Origin: Flavobacterium cellulosilyticum
GTDB lineage: Bacteria > Bacteroidota > Bacteroidia > Flavobacteriales > Flavobacteriaceae
Length of the DNA stretch: 64,000 nt
NCBI RefSeq assembly: GCF_004349355.1
Contig: NZ_SMFK01000020.1
Span: 1 to 64,000, forward strand
Reading direction: 5' to 3'
Positions 44,400 to 54,408 of the stretch are shown piece by piece. The notes below the pieces were generated by a model. That model did not search any database. It was not told the origin of the DNA and saw only the letters and a list, made by a program, of their open reading frames with translations. Both the position numbers and the translations under genes were made by a program. The number at the start of each line of letters is the position of its first letter. Positions within the stretch are counted from its first letter, which is position 1.

Positions 44400-46393
44400 A
44401 AGATAAAAATATATCCTATAGAATTTACATTGTCGCTTTTGCAATCTTTATGATGGCGATTGCGATAACTGTCAAATTGACCAATATCCAATGGGTCGAA
44501 GGAGATTATTATCGAAAATTAGCCAAGGACAGAACCGTAAAAAACTTTATTATTCCTTCCAATAAGGGAAATGTATATTCAGCTGATGGAAGTTTGTTAG
44601 CGACCTCAATTCCTAATTATGAAATTCGTTTTGATGCACTAGCTCCTAAATTAGAAGCTTTTGAAAAAAATGTTAAACCATTGTCTGATTCATTATCGAT
44701 ACTGTTAGGGAAACCAGCTAGTTTTTATTTAAATGAATTTCAAAAAGCAAGGGCGAATAACAACCGATATTATTTAGTTGCTCGTGATTTGAGTTACACT
44801 GATTATATAAAAATAAAAAGTTTTCCATTATTTAATAAAGGAACTTACAAAGGTGGAATTATAGTAGAACAAGAAACAGTTAGGGAGCATCCAATTGGTA
44901 AAATTGCAGAAAGAACCATTGGATACGAAAGAACAAATCAAAACGGCACTCAAGATGGAAAAGGATTAGAGTGGGCTTTTAGAAAATACCTGAACGGAAA
45001 GGATGGTAAAATTTTAAAGCAAAAAATTTCAAAAGGACAGTGGAAACCCATTCGAGATGTTAATGAAGTAGATCCTCAGGACGGATATGACGTGATTTCA
45101 ACAATTGATGTTTTTATCCAGGATATTGCTCATCATGCACTATTAAAACAATTAACAGATTATGAAGCAGATCATGGTTGTGTGGTAGTTATGGAAACAA
45201 ATACGGGCAAGATTAAAGCTATTGCAAATCTAGGAAGAGCAGGAGATGGGTCTTATTATGAAACAACAAATTATGCTGTTGCTGAGTCACATGAGCCCGG
45301 TTCTACTTACAAATTAGTTGACATGATGACTTTGCTTGAGGATAAAAAAATTGACACAAGTGCGGTTTTTGATACTTATGGAGGTGAAATTAAAATTTCT
45401 GGAAAATCAGTGAGAGATTCTCATAAAGGAGGATATGGGAAAATTTCTTTAGCTCGTGGATTTGAAGTGTCTTCAAACACCGTTTTAGTTCAGGCGGTTT
45501 ATGAAAATTACAAAAACAATCCTTCGGAATTTGTAAATCATGTTAATGGGTATGGATTAAATAAAACTTTAGGACTTCCAATAATAGGTGAAGGAAAGCC
45601 TTATGTTCCTCAACCAACAGATAAAAATTGGTCAAATCTTTCACTTCCTTGGATGGCTTTTGGATATGGCGTTTCAATCACACCATTGCAAACATTAACC
45701 TTTTATAATGCTGTGGCCAATAATGGTGTGATGGTAAAACCACTATTTGTTACAGAAATTAAAGAATGGAATAGATCTATAAAAAAATTTGAAACTGAAA
45801 TTATAAATCCAAAAATTTGCTCACAAGAAACCATATTAAAACTGAAAGCCCTGATGCTAAACGTGGTTAAAAAAGGAACCGGTGCTAAGTTGTATTCAAA
45901 AGATTTTTCGATGGCAGGAAAAACAGGAACCGCGCAGGTAAACTATTCCTCAAATGGAGGTTCAGATAAATATTATGCTTCCTCATTTGTAGGTTATTTT
46001 CCAGCTGACAAACCAAAGTATTCTTGCATAGTTGTAGTTCATAAGCCAAGCACAGCAAATAATAATTATTATGGAGCTGATGTTGCTGGTCCAGTTTTTA
46101 AGAGAATAGCGCAAAAGATTTTTACGGATGCTCCTTCGACAAATGAGATAAAAAACATAAATAGAAAAATTGAAAAACAAGAAAAAGAATATGATGAGTA
46201 TTTTGAGAAATCACAAAATATGCCCTTGTCAATTCCGAATCTTAAAGGCATGTCAGGCATGGATGCCGTGGCCTTACTAGGAAATTTAGGAATCAAAGTA
46301 AAAGTAATTGGAATTGGAAAAGTAAAAAAACAATCCGTACAAGCCGGAGAAAGTTTAGTTAAAAACACAACTATAACATTAGAATTATCATGA
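44390..46393 (+). CDS. ftsI: Septal penicillin-binding protein FtsI (PBP3-like), with PASTA domain
   Basis: Class B transpeptidase that cross-links septal peptidoglycan. The 667-residue protein has an N-terminal anchor (about 10-30), a dimerisation domain and the transpeptidase domain. Its motifs are Ser305-x-x-Lys308 in EPGSTYK, SSN in FEVSSNTV, and KTG in AGKTGTAQV. The end holds one PASTA domain (IPNLKGMSGMDAVALLG...), common in Bacteroidetes FtsI but absent in E. coli. Overlaps murE by four bases (ATGA). Confidence 0.94.
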   Translation: MAVEDKNISYRIYIVAFAIFMMAIAITVKLTNIQWVEGDYYRKLAKDRTVKNFIIPSNKGNVYSADGSLLATSIPNYEIRFDALAPKLEAFEKNVKPLSDSLSILLGKPASFYLNEFQKARANNNRYYLVARDLSYTDYIKIKSFPLFNKGTYKGGIIVEQETVREHPIGKIAERTIGYERTNQNGTQDGKGLEWAFRKYLNGKDGKILKQKISKGQWKPIRDVNEVDPQDGYDVISTIDVFIQDIAHHALLKQLTDYEADHGCVVVMETNTGKIKAIANLGRAGDGSYYETTNYAVAESHEPGSTYKLVDMMTLLEDKKIDTSAVFDTYGGEIKISGKSVRDSHKGGYGKISLARGFEVSSNTVLVQAVYENYKNNPSEFVNHVNGYGLNKTLGLPIIGEGKPYVPQPTDKNWSNLSLPWMAFGYGVSITPLQTLTFYNAVANNGVMVKPLFVTEIKEWNRSIKKFETEIINPKICSQETILKLKALMLNVVKKGTGAKLYSKDFSMAGKTGTAQVNYSSNGGSDKYYASSFVGYFPADKPKYSCIVVVHKPSTANNNYYGADVAGPVFKRIAQKIFTDAPSTNEIKNINRKIEKQEKEYDEYFEKSQNMPLSIPNLKGMSGMDAVALLGNLGIKVKVIGIGKVKKQSVQAGESLVKNTTITLELS

Positions 46394-47853
46394 TTATTTT
46401 AAAAGAAATAATATACAAAGTCGCTATCGAAGCTGTCAAAGGTACAACAGACATTAAAATCAATAAAATGGAATTTGATTCCAGAAATATTGTGGCTAAT
46501 GATGTCTTTGTAGCAATACGCGGAACGGTTTCTAATGGACACGATTTTATTGATAATGCTATTAATCTAGGAGCAATAGCAATTGTTTGCGATACTTTTC
46601 CAGAAAATGTCATCATCGGAATTACCTATATCCAAGTTAAAGACACCAACGAAGCTTTGGCTTTTATGGCTGCTAATTATTTTGGAGATCCATCGCAAAA
46701 GTTAAAATTGGTAGGAATTACAGGAACTAATGGTAAAACAACTATTGCTTCTTTACTTTTCCAATTATTCAAAAAAGCAGGTTATAAAGTTGGGTTGTTG
46801 TCCACTGTAAAAATAATGGTAGACAACGTAGAATATAAAGCAACCCATACTACTCCGGATTCAATTACTATTAATCATTACTTGAAAATGATGATTGATG
46901 CTGATGTGGAGTTTTGTTTTATGGAAGTGAGCTCTCACGGAATCCATCAAAAACGAACCGAAGCATTGCATTTTGTTGGTGGTGTTTTTACAAATTTATC
47001 TCACGATCATTTGGATTATCATCCCACTTTTGCGGAATACCGTGACGTGAAAAAATCATTTTTCGACAATTTACCAAAAACGGCTTTTGCATTATCTAAT
47101 ATAGATGACAAAAACGGTCAAGTGATGTTGCAAAACACTAAAGCAAAAAAATTGACCTATGCTTTAAAATCCTATGCAGATTACAAAGCACAAATCCTCG
47201 AAAATCAATTGTCAGGATTATTATTGAAAATAAATGGAAATGAAGTTTGGGTAAAATTGATTGGAACTTTTAACGCCTATAACCTATTAGCCATATTCGG
47301 AACTGCTGTTCAGCTTGGTTTGGAAGAGCTTGAAGTACTGCGATTATTGTCAGATTTAGAAAGTGTTTCAGGACGTTTCCAATTTATAGTTTCTAAGACA
47401 AATGTCACGGCTATAGTTGATTATGCACATACACCAGATGCTTTAGAAAACGTACTTAATACTATAAATGATATCCGCACTAAAAACGAACAATTGATAA
47501 CGGTTGTAGGGTGTGGAGGAAACAGAGATAAAACTAAAAGGCCCATTATGGCAGCAATTGCCACAGAATTAAGTGATAATACGATATTGACATCGGATAA
47601 TCCTAGAAATGAAGATGCAAATGTTATTATCGAAGAAATGGAGCTAGGAATTGCGGCTCAAAATTATAAAAAAGTATTATCAATAACCGATAGAATGCAA
47701 GCCATTAAAACAGCATGCCAACTCGCTCAGCCAAATGATATTATTTTAATTGCAGGAAAAGGACACGAGACATATCAAGAAATTCAAGGAGTACGTCATG
47801 ATTTTGATGATATGAAAATAGTGACAGATTTATTAAACCAACTCAATAAATAG
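46390..47853 (+). CDS. murE: UDP-MurNAc-tripeptide ligase MurE (meso-DAP-adding)
   Basis: Adds meso-diaminopimelate to UDP-MurNAc-L-Ala-D-Glu with ATP. The 487-residue enzyme has GTNGKTT in the ATP loop, ATHTTPDS for the nucleotide-sugar, EVSSHG and the diaminopimelate-specific motif DNPRNED near the C-terminus. So the peptidoglycan is of the DAP type. Lies between ftsI and mraY. Confidence 0.95.
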   Translation: MIILKEIIYKVAIEAVKGTTDIKINKMEFDSRNIVANDVFVAIRGTVSNGHDFIDNAINLGAIAIVCDTFPENVIIGITYIQVKDTNEALAFMAANYFGDPSQKLKLVGITGTNGKTTIASLLFQLFKKAGYKVGLLSTVKIMVDNVEYKATHTTPDSITINHYLKMMIDADVEFCFMEVSSHGIHQKRTEALHFVGGVFTNLSHDHLDYHPTFAEYRDVKKSFFDNLPKTAFALSNIDDKNGQVMLQNTKAKKLTYALKSYADYKAQILENQLSGLLLKINGNEVWVKLIGTFNAYNLLAIFGTAVQLGLEELEVLRLLSDLESVSGRFQFIVSKTNVTAIVDYAHTPDALENVLNTINDIRTKNEQLITVVGCGGNRDKTKRPIMAAIATELSDNTILTSDNPRNEDANVIIEEMELGIAAQNYKKVLSITDRMQAIKTACQLAQPNDIILIAGKGHETYQEIQGVRHDFDDMKIVTDLLNQLNK

Positions 47854-47859
47854 AAATAT

Positions 47860-49089
47860 ATGCTTTACTACTTATTTGATTATTTAAACAAAATCTTGAA
47901 TATTCCAGGAACGGGAGTATTTCAATATATCACTTTCAGATCGTCATTGGCTTTTTTACTCTCTTTGTTGCTTTCAACTATTTATGGTAAGAGAGTAATT
48001 AGTTTTCTAAAAAAACAACAAATAGGTGAAACGGTTCGTGAGTTAGGTTTAGAAGGTCAAAAGGAAAAGGCTGGAACACCAACAATGGGTGGACTAATTA
48101 TCATATTTGCTACATTGATTCCGGTTTTGCTTTTTGCTAGATTACAAAACATCTACATTGTTTTGTTAATTGTAACCACATTATGGATGGGAACAATAGG
48201 GTTTATAGACGATTATATTAAAATTTTCAAAAAAGACAAACAAGGTTTAAAAGGAATTTTTAAGGTTTTTGGTCAAGTTGGCTTAGGGTTGATAGTAGGT
48301 ACTGTTTTGTATTTTAATCCTTCGGTAACCGTAAGAACGGATACTGGTAAAACCAATATTTTTAGTGCCACCTCAGGTGTTATGGTTTCTCCTGCTCCAA
48401 TGGAGGAAAAATCAACAGCGACTACGATTCCTTTTTTCAAAGACAATGAATTTGATTATGCTGAATTATTAGCATGGACTGGAGATGACTATGAAAATTT
48501 GGCTTGGTTAATTTATATTCCGATGGTTATTTTTATGATTACATTAGTTTCTAATGGTGCTAATTTAACGGATGGAATAGATGGATTAGCAGCGGGGACT
48601 TCCGCAATCTCGGTCTTGGCATTAGGAATTTTCACCTTCGTTTCGGGTAATATTATTTTCTCCAATTATTTAAACATCATGTACATCCCTTATTCGGGTG
48701 AGATGACAGTTTTCATCGCTGCTTTTGTAGGGTCTTTAATAGGATTTCTTTGGTATAATTCTTATCCCGCATCAGTGTTTATGGGAGATACAGGGAGTTT
48801 AACCATAGGCGCTATTATAGCAGTTTTGGCTATAGCTGTTCGAAAAGAAATATTGATTTTCTTGTTTTGTGGGATTTTCTTAGCTGAAAATGCATCTGTG
48901 ATCGTTCAAGTGGTTTATTTTAAATATACCAGAAAGCGATATGGAGAAGGAAGAAGAGTGTTTTTAATGGCACCATTACATCACCATTTTCAAAAAAAAG
49001 GGTATCACGAAAGTAAAATTGTAACTCGTTTTTGGATTGTTGCCATAATGCTTGCCATATTATCAATTATTACTTTAAAACTAAGATAA
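47860..49089 (+). CDS. mraY: Phospho-MurNAc-pentapeptide transferase MraY
   Basis: Transfers phospho-MurNAc-pentapeptide to undecaprenyl phosphate, making lipid I in the inner membrane. The 409-residue polytopic protein has KAGTPTMGGLIII, FIDDYIKIFK, NLTDGIDGLAAG and the C-terminal APLHHHFQKKG. An insert of about 50 residues around 150-200 (SVTVRTDTGKTNIFSA...) lengthens it beyond E. coli MraY (360), as is usual in this phylum. Overlaps murD by one base. Confidence 0.95.
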   Translation: MLYYLFDYLNKILNIPGTGVFQYITFRSSLAFLLSLLLSTIYGKRVISFLKKQQIGETVRELGLEGQKEKAGTPTMGGLIIIFATLIPVLLFARLQNIYIVLLIVTTLWMGTIGFIDDYIKIFKKDKQGLKGIFKVFGQVGLGLIVGTVLYFNPSVTVRTDTGKTNIFSATSGVMVSPAPMEEKSTATTIPFFKDNEFDYAELLAWTGDDYENLAWLIYIPMVIFMITLVSNGANLTDGIDGLAAGTSAISVLALGIFTFVSGNIIFSNYLNIMYIPYSGEMTVFIAAFVGSLIGFLWYNSYPASVFMGDTGSLTIGAIIAVLAIAVRKEILIFLFCGIFLAENASVIVQVVYFKYTRKRYGEGRRVFLMAPLHHHFQKKGYHESKIVTRFWIVAIMLAILSIITLKLR

Positions 49090-50426
49090 TGAGATTAATA
49101 GTTTTAGGTGGTGGTGAAAGTGGAGTAGGAACAGCAATCCTTGGTAAAAAGAAAGGATATGATGTTTTTGTTTCCGATTATGGTAAAATTAAAGAAAGTT
49201 ACAAAAAAGTTCTTATTAATAATGGGATTGCATGGGAAGAAGGTCAACATTCTGAAGACTTGATTTTGAATGCAGATGTAGTGATGAAAAGTCCTGGTAT
49301 TCCTGAAAAAAAATCTCTTATAGTACTTAAATTAATTGAAAAAGGTATTCCTGTAATTTCAGAAATTGAGTTTGCTGCTCCTTTTACAAATGCAACTACT
49401 ATTGGAATTACGGGTAGTAACGGAAAGACAACCACAACAATGTTGACTCATCATTTGCTGAAATCTGCTGGATTGAATGTAGGATTAGGAGGTAATATTG
49501 GAAAGAGTTTTGCTTGGCAGGTTGCCGATGGTGATTTTGAGAGTTATGTGCTGGAGTTGAGCAGTTTTCAACTTGATGGAATTATAAATTATAAGCCACA
49601 TATCGCCATTATTACAAATATTAGTCCAGATCATTTAGATCGATACGATTACAAATATGAAAACTATATCGCATCTAAATTTAGAATAACAATGAATCAA
49701 ACTGAGGATGATTTCCTTATATACGATGCAGATGATGAAGCCATCACTGAATGGTTAAAAAATAACAAAACAAAAGCCCAATTAATTCCTTTCTCATTGA
49801 CAAAAACTTTAGAAAACGGAGCATTTATAAAAAATAAAAATATGGAAATTAACATCATCAACGAGGAAGAATTCACAATGGAAACAGAAACTATGGCACT
49901 AGAAGGGAAGCACAATATGAAGAATGCTATGGCGGCAACCTCTGTTGCAAAATTGATGAAAATACGAAATGCAACCATCAGAGAAAGTTTGTCCAATTTT
50001 CAAGGGGTAGAACACCGTTTAGAGAAAGTATTAAAGATACAAAACGTGCAATACATCAATGATTCAAAGGCGACAAATGTAAATGCTACTTTTTTTGCTT
50101 TGGATAGTATGAATACTCCAACAGTTTGGATTGTTGGTGGAGTTGACAAAGGAAACGATTACAATGAATTAATGTCTTTGGTTCGTGAAAAAGTGAAGGC
50201 AATTATTTGTTTAGGTGTTGATAATCGAAAAATAATCGATGTTTTTGGAAATGTTGTTGATATGATGGTAGAAGTATCGAATATGGAAGATGCTGTGAAA
50301 ACGGCTCAACATTTAACCGAAAAAGGAGATACAGTATTGTTATCACCAGCTTGCGCCAGTTTTGATTTATTTGAAAACTATGAAGATAGAGGGAATCAAT
50401 TTAAAAATGCAGTTAAGCATTTGTAA
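49089..50426 (+). CDS. murD: UDP-MurNAc-L-alanine:D-glutamate ligase MurD
   Basis: Adds D-glutamate to UDP-MurNAc-L-Ala. The 445-residue protein starts MRLIVLGGGESG at 49089, overlapping the mraY stop (TAATG). It has GSNGKTTTT, ELSSFQLD, NISPDHLDRY and NDSKATNVNAT, all typical for MurD. An upstream in-frame extension into mraY is not plausible. Followed by a 95-bp gap with TTTAAAC repeats before ftsW. Confidence 0.95.
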   Translation: MRLIVLGGGESGVGTAILGKKKGYDVFVSDYGKIKESYKKVLINNGIAWEEGQHSEDLILNADVVMKSPGIPEKKSLIVLKLIEKGIPVISEIEFAAPFTNATTIGITGSNGKTTTTMLTHHLLKSAGLNVGLGGNIGKSFAWQVADGDFESYVLELSSFQLDGIINYKPHIAIITNISPDHLDRYDYKYENYIASKFRITMNQTEDDFLIYDADDEAITEWLKNNKTKAQLIPFSLTKTLENGAFIKNKNMEINIINEEEFTMETETMALEGKHNMKNAMAATSVAKLMKIRNATIRESLSNFQGVEHRLEKVLKIQNVQYINDSKATNVNATFFALDSMNTPTVWIVGGVDKGNDYNELMSLVREKVKAIICLGVDNRKIIDVFGNVVDMMVEVSNMEDAVKTAQHLTEKGDTVLLSPACASFDLFENYEDRGNQFKNAVKHL

Positions 50427-50470
50427 TTTTAGAATTAAGTATTAAGATTTTGGTAGTAAGAATAAAACAG

Positions 50471-50513
50471 TTTTAAACCTTTAAACAATTCTAAACTACT
50501 TTAAACTTTAAAC
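50471..50513 (+). repeat. Short direct repeats TTTAAAC/CTAAAC before ftsW
   Basis: Five copies of TTTAAAC or CTAAAC within 43 bp, ending 9 bp before the ftsW ATG. No clear -7 box is seen inside. Confidence 0.45.
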
Positions 50514-50521
50514 ACAAAAAT

Positions 50522-51829
50522 ATGAAAGAACTAATAAACAGTTTAAAAGGAGATAAAGTAATATGGTCATTCGTGGCTTTATTGGCTTTGTTTTCGTTTA
50601 TGCCTGTTTTTAGTGCGAGTAGTAATTTGGCTTATTTGAATCATGGAACAGGAAATACTTTAAGTTATTTATTAAAACATTTAGCTCATATTTTCATCGG
50701 TTTTATAATAATTTATTGGGTTCACAAAGTACCATTTCATTATTATAGGGGGATTTCTATAATTGCATTGCCAATAGTTTGGATTTTGTTAGCTTATACC
50801 TTGGTCAAAGGAACTGTTATTGCTGGTGCAAATGCCAGTAGATGGATTCAACTTCCTTTTATTGGAATATCTTTTCAAACATCTACTCTTGCAACTTTGG
50901 TGTTGTTGGTGTTTGTAGCAAGATATTTATCTAAAAAACGAGAAGAAGAAGTTACCTTTCAAACATCACTTGTCGAACTTTGGATGCCCGTTTTCATTAC
51001 GTTAGGTTTTGTTTTACCGGCAAACTTTTCAACAGCTGCATTGATGTTTTCGATGGTTTTAATGTTGACATTCGTGGGTAGATATCCTTTGAAATATATA
51101 GGGATTATTGTAGGTACAGGTTTTGCTGCTTTAGCACTATTTGTATTGTTATCAAAAGCTTTTCCCGATTCTCACTTGTTTAGTAGGGTTGATACTTGGG
51201 AGAGTCGAATAGAAAATTTTAGAACAAATAAGCCGGGTGAGGATGATTATCAAATTGAAAAAGCGAAAATAGCCATTGCATCTGGAGGAATTTACGGACT
51301 TGGTCCAGGTAAAAGCGTTCAAAAACACTTTTTGCCCCAATCCTCATCCGATTTTATTTATGCCATTATTGTCGAAGAATGGGGCTTAATAGGCGGTTTA
51401 GGTGTATTGTTTATGTATTTGTTATTGTTTTTTAGGTTTGTGATTGCCGCTCATAAAGCCAATTCATTGTTTGGAAAATTATTAGTAGTAGGGTTAGGAT
51501 TTCCATTGATTTTTCAAGCGATGATTAATATGGCTGTTGCCGTCGAATTATTGCCAGTAACTGGACAAACTTTACCGCTGATAAGTAGTGGAGGTAGTTC
51601 TATTTGGATGACCTGTATTGCATTAGGGATTATTATTAATGTAACCAAAAAAGAAGAGGAAATTGCCCAAGAGATGAGTGATAAAGCAAAAAGAGAAGCT
51701 GCATTACAAAGATTAATCGATAAGCAATTAGAAGAGGATATTGAAGAAGAAGAGGGTGCCACTATTGAAGAGAATTATTCAATTGAGGAAAAAGTAGGAA
51801 ATCCAATGAAAGCAGTTTTAAATAAATAG
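50522..51829 (+). CDS. ftsW: Septal peptidoglycan glycosyltransferase FtsW
   Basis: SEDS-family polymerase that works with FtsI to make septal glycan. The 435-residue protein has about ten membrane helices, LVKGTVIAGANASRWI, ENFRTNKPGEDDYQIEKAKIAIASGG and the late motif LPLISSGGSSIW. Cytoplasmic C-terminal tail (about 375-435) is highly acidic. Located between murD and murG. Confidence 0.95.
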   Translation: MKELINSLKGDKVIWSFVALLALFSFMPVFSASSNLAYLNHGTGNTLSYLLKHLAHIFIGFIIIYWVHKVPFHYYRGISIIALPIVWILLAYTLVKGTVIAGANASRWIQLPFIGISFQTSTLATLVLLVFVARYLSKKREEEVTFQTSLVELWMPVFITLGFVLPANFSTAALMFSMVLMLTFVGRYPLKYIGIIVGTGFAALALFVLLSKAFPDSHLFSRVDTWESRIENFRTNKPGEDDYQIEKAKIAIASGGIYGLGPGKSVQKHFLPQSSSDFIYAIIVEEWGLIGGLGVLFMYLLLFFRFVIAAHKANSLFGKLLVVGLGFPLIFQAMINMAVAVELLPVTGQTLPLISSGGSSIWMTCIALGIIINVTKKEEEIAQEMSDKAKREAALQRLIDKQLEEDIEEEEGATIEENYSIEEKVGNPMKAVLNK

Positions 51830-51843
51830 TAATTAAAGTTAAA

Positions 51844-52932
51844 ATGGACAAATTAAAATTCATATTAAGTGGAGGAGGAACTGGAGGGCATATCTATCCT
51901 GCAATTGCTATTGCCAATGAATTAAAATTACGTTTTCCTGATGCTGAATTTCTTTTTGTTGGAGCCAAGGATAAAATGGAAATGCAAAAAGTTCCACAAG
52001 AGGGTTATAAAATTGAAGGACTTTGGATTGCAGGATTACAAAGAAAATTAACTTTGCAAAACGCCATGTTTCCATTTAAACTAATGGATAGTTTAGTGAA
52101 ATCAAGAAAGGTAATTAAACTATTCAAACCTAATGTTGTAATTGGAACTGGAGGTTTTGCTTCTGGGCCTTTGTTGCAAATGGCTAACATGTTGAATATT
52201 CCAACAGTCATTCAAGAGCAAAATTCATTTCCAGGAATAACCAATAAATTATTAAGCAAAAAAGCACATAAAATTTGTGTTGCTTATGAAAATTTGGAAC
52301 GGTTTTTTCCGAAAGATAAAATGATTTTGACAGGAAATCCTGTACGGCAAGATTTAATTGATATTTCATCTAAAGGTGAAGAAGCATTAAAATATTTTAA
52401 TTTAGATGCTACTATAAAAACATTATTGGTTCTTGGTGGGAGTCTTGGTGCTAGGCGTATGAACCAATTAATCGAAAAGGAATTGGATAAAATAGTTGCC
52501 CAAAATGTTCAGATAATTTGGCAATGTGGAAAATTATATTTTGAGGATTATAAGAAATACAATTCAAAAAACGTTCAAGTTTTAGCGTTTATTGATAGAA
52601 TGGATTTGGTTTATGCTGCTGCAGATATAGTTATTTCTAGAGCAGGAGCATCGTCAGTATCGGAATTGTGTATTGTTGGAAAACCAGTGATTTTTATTCC
52701 ATCACCCAATGTGGCCGAAGACCATCAAACGAAAAACGCACAATCGATTGTGGATAAAAAAGGAGCTTTGATGATTAAGGAAACCGAATTGGATGCAGAA
52801 TTTTCTCTTGTTTTTGAAGCATTATTAAAAGATGAAGGAAAACTGAAATATTTAAGTTCAAATATAAAAAAATTGGCTTTGCCCAACGCAACAAAACAAA
52901 TTGTCGACGAAATTGTGAAACTTATAAAATAG
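51844..52932 (+). CDS. murG: UDP-GlcNAc:lipid I glycosyltransferase MurG
   Basis: Adds GlcNAc to lipid I, producing lipid II at the inner membrane face. The 362-residue GT28 protein has SGGGTGGHIYPAI, GTGGFASGPLL, LGGSLGARRMN and SRAGASSVSELCIVGKP, all typical. Length is normal. Confidence 0.96.
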   Translation: MDKLKFILSGGGTGGHIYPAIAIANELKLRFPDAEFLFVGAKDKMEMQKVPQEGYKIEGLWIAGLQRKLTLQNAMFPFKLMDSLVKSRKVIKLFKPNVVIGTGGFASGPLLQMANMLNIPTVIQEQNSFPGITNKLLSKKAHKICVAYENLERFFPKDKMILTGNPVRQDLIDISSKGEEALKYFNLDATIKTLLVLGGSLGARRMNQLIEKELDKIVAQNVQIIWQCGKLYFEDYKKYNSKNVQVLAFIDRMDLVYAAADIVISRAGASSVSELCIVGKPVIFIPSPNVAEDHQTKNAQSIVDKKGALMIKETELDAEFSLVFEALLKDEGKLKYLSSNIKKLALPNATKQIVDEIVKLIK

Positions 52933-53058
52933 CAATGTCAATAACAATTGCAATTTCAATTGCAATGTGAGTAAATAAAAGGAAATAATTAATACAATAG
53001 TAATGTCAATTCTAATTTTTTTGAAAATTGAAATTGCTCTTGAAATTGAAATTGAAAG
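52933..53058 (+). repeat. ATTGAAATTG-rich repeats between murG and murC
   Basis: The 126-bp gap contains CAATTTCAATTGCAATG early and TTGAAATTGAAATTG late, i.e. the same short motif in both orientations, able to form a hairpin. It interrupts an otherwise tightly packed operon. No gene or promoter seen. Confidence 0.55.
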
Positions 53059-54408
53059 ATGAATTTAAATCAAATACATAACGTCTATTTTATAGGAATC
53101 GGAGGAATTGGAATGAGTGCTTTGGCTCGCTATTTCAAAGCTATCGGAAAGAATGTGTCTGGTTATGATAAAACAGAAACGCAATTAACAAAAGAATTAC
53201 AAGAAATAGGAATTGATATACATTTTGAAGATGCTATTGATTTAATTCCAACAGATTATTATATAGAAAACACTTTAGTAATTATTACACCGGCAGTACC
53301 AAAACACCATTCAGAATGGAATTTTTTCTTAGAAAGAGAATTTGAGATTAAAAAACGAGCTGAAGTGTTAGGGATAATTACAAAAGACACCTTTTGTTTT
53401 GCCGTAGCGGGTACACATGGAAAAACGACGACATCGAGTATTCTAGGACATATTTTATTTCAAAGTGGAGTGGATGTAACCGCATTTGTAGGTGGTATAG
53501 TAGAGAATTATAATTCAAATTTAATTGGTAATGGTAAGACAATTACGGTCGTTGAAGCAGACGAATTCGATCGTTCTTTCTTGCATTTGCATCCTAATAT
53601 TGCTTGTGTAACGTCTATGGATGCAGATCATTTGGATATATATGGCGATAAATCATCAATTGAAGCATCGTTTGTAGAATTTGCAGATAAAGTGACTGAT
53701 AAAAGCAAGCTGTTTATTACCACTGATTTACCATTAAAAGGAATTACTTGTGCAGTAAATGAAGAGGCGGATTATTCGGCTTTTAATATAAGAATAGTGA
53801 ATAGTGAGTATGTTTTTGATGTTAAAACGCCAACGGAAATTTTAAAAAACTTACAATTCAGTTTACCTGGAACACATAATTTAATGAATGCTTTAATGGC
53901 ATTGGCGATGGCAAAAACTTTTGGTACCCCAACCGAAGACATTGCTGATGCCTTGCTCTCATTCAAAGGAATAAAACGAAGATTTTCATTTCAAATTAAA
54001 ACGGAAAAATTAGTTTATATTGATGATTATGCACATCATCCAACAGAAATAAATGCGGTTCATCAAGCGGTTCGTGAATTATATCCCAATAGAAAAGTAT
54101 TGGCGATTTTTCAACCACATTTGTTTAGTAGAACAAAAGATTTTGGGGATGATTTTGCAGCTAGTCTTTCTAATTTTGATGAAGTACTTTTGTTGGATAT
54201 TTATCCAGCTCGGGAGTTACCAATGGAAGGAATAACCTCACAATGGTTGTTGGGTAAAATGAATAATTTGAATAAAAAAATAGTTCAAAAACAAGAGTTA
54301 ATTGCAACTATTTTAGAAAGTGACGCCACAGTAATTGTGACTATAGGTGCGGGAGATATTGGAGAAATGATTCCGTCAATTAAAAAAGCAATCAATGAAA
54401 GTATTTAA
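53059..54408 (+). CDS. murC: UDP-MurNAc:L-alanine ligase MurC
   Basis: Adds L-alanine to UDP-MurNAc, first step of the peptide stem. The 449-residue enzyme has GIGGIGMSALARYF near the start, the ATP loop AGTHGKTTTSS, EADEFDRSFLHL and DDYAHHPTEI, the MurC signature. Overlaps ftsQ by 14 bp. Confidence 0.96.
   Translation: MNLNQIHNVYFIGIGGIGMSALARYFKAIGKNVSGYDKTETQLTKELQEIGIDIHFEDAIDLIPTDYYIENTLVIITPAVPKHHSEWNFFLEREFEIKKRAEVLGIITKDTFCFAVAGTHGKTTTSSILGHILFQSGVDVTAFVGGIVENYNSNLIGNGKTITVVEADEFDRSFLHLHPNIACVTSMDADHLDIYGDKSSIEASFVEFADKVTDKSKLFITTDLPLKGITCAVNEEADYSAFNIRIVNSEYVFDVKTPTEILKNLQFSLPGTHNLMNALMALAMAKTFGTPTEDIADALLSFKGIKRRFSFQIKTEKLVYIDDYAHHPTEINAVHQAVRELYPNRKVLAIFQPHLFSRTKDFGDDFAASLSNFDEVLLLDIYPARELPMEGITSQWLLGKMNNLNKKIVQKQELIATILESDATVIVTIGAGDIGEMIPSIKKAINESI

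Noticed and set aside
49032..49088. Upstream extension of murD into mraY
   Set aside because: The 19 extra residues lie inside conserved mraY sequence in another frame; ATG 49089 overlapping the mraY stop is the usual coupled start.
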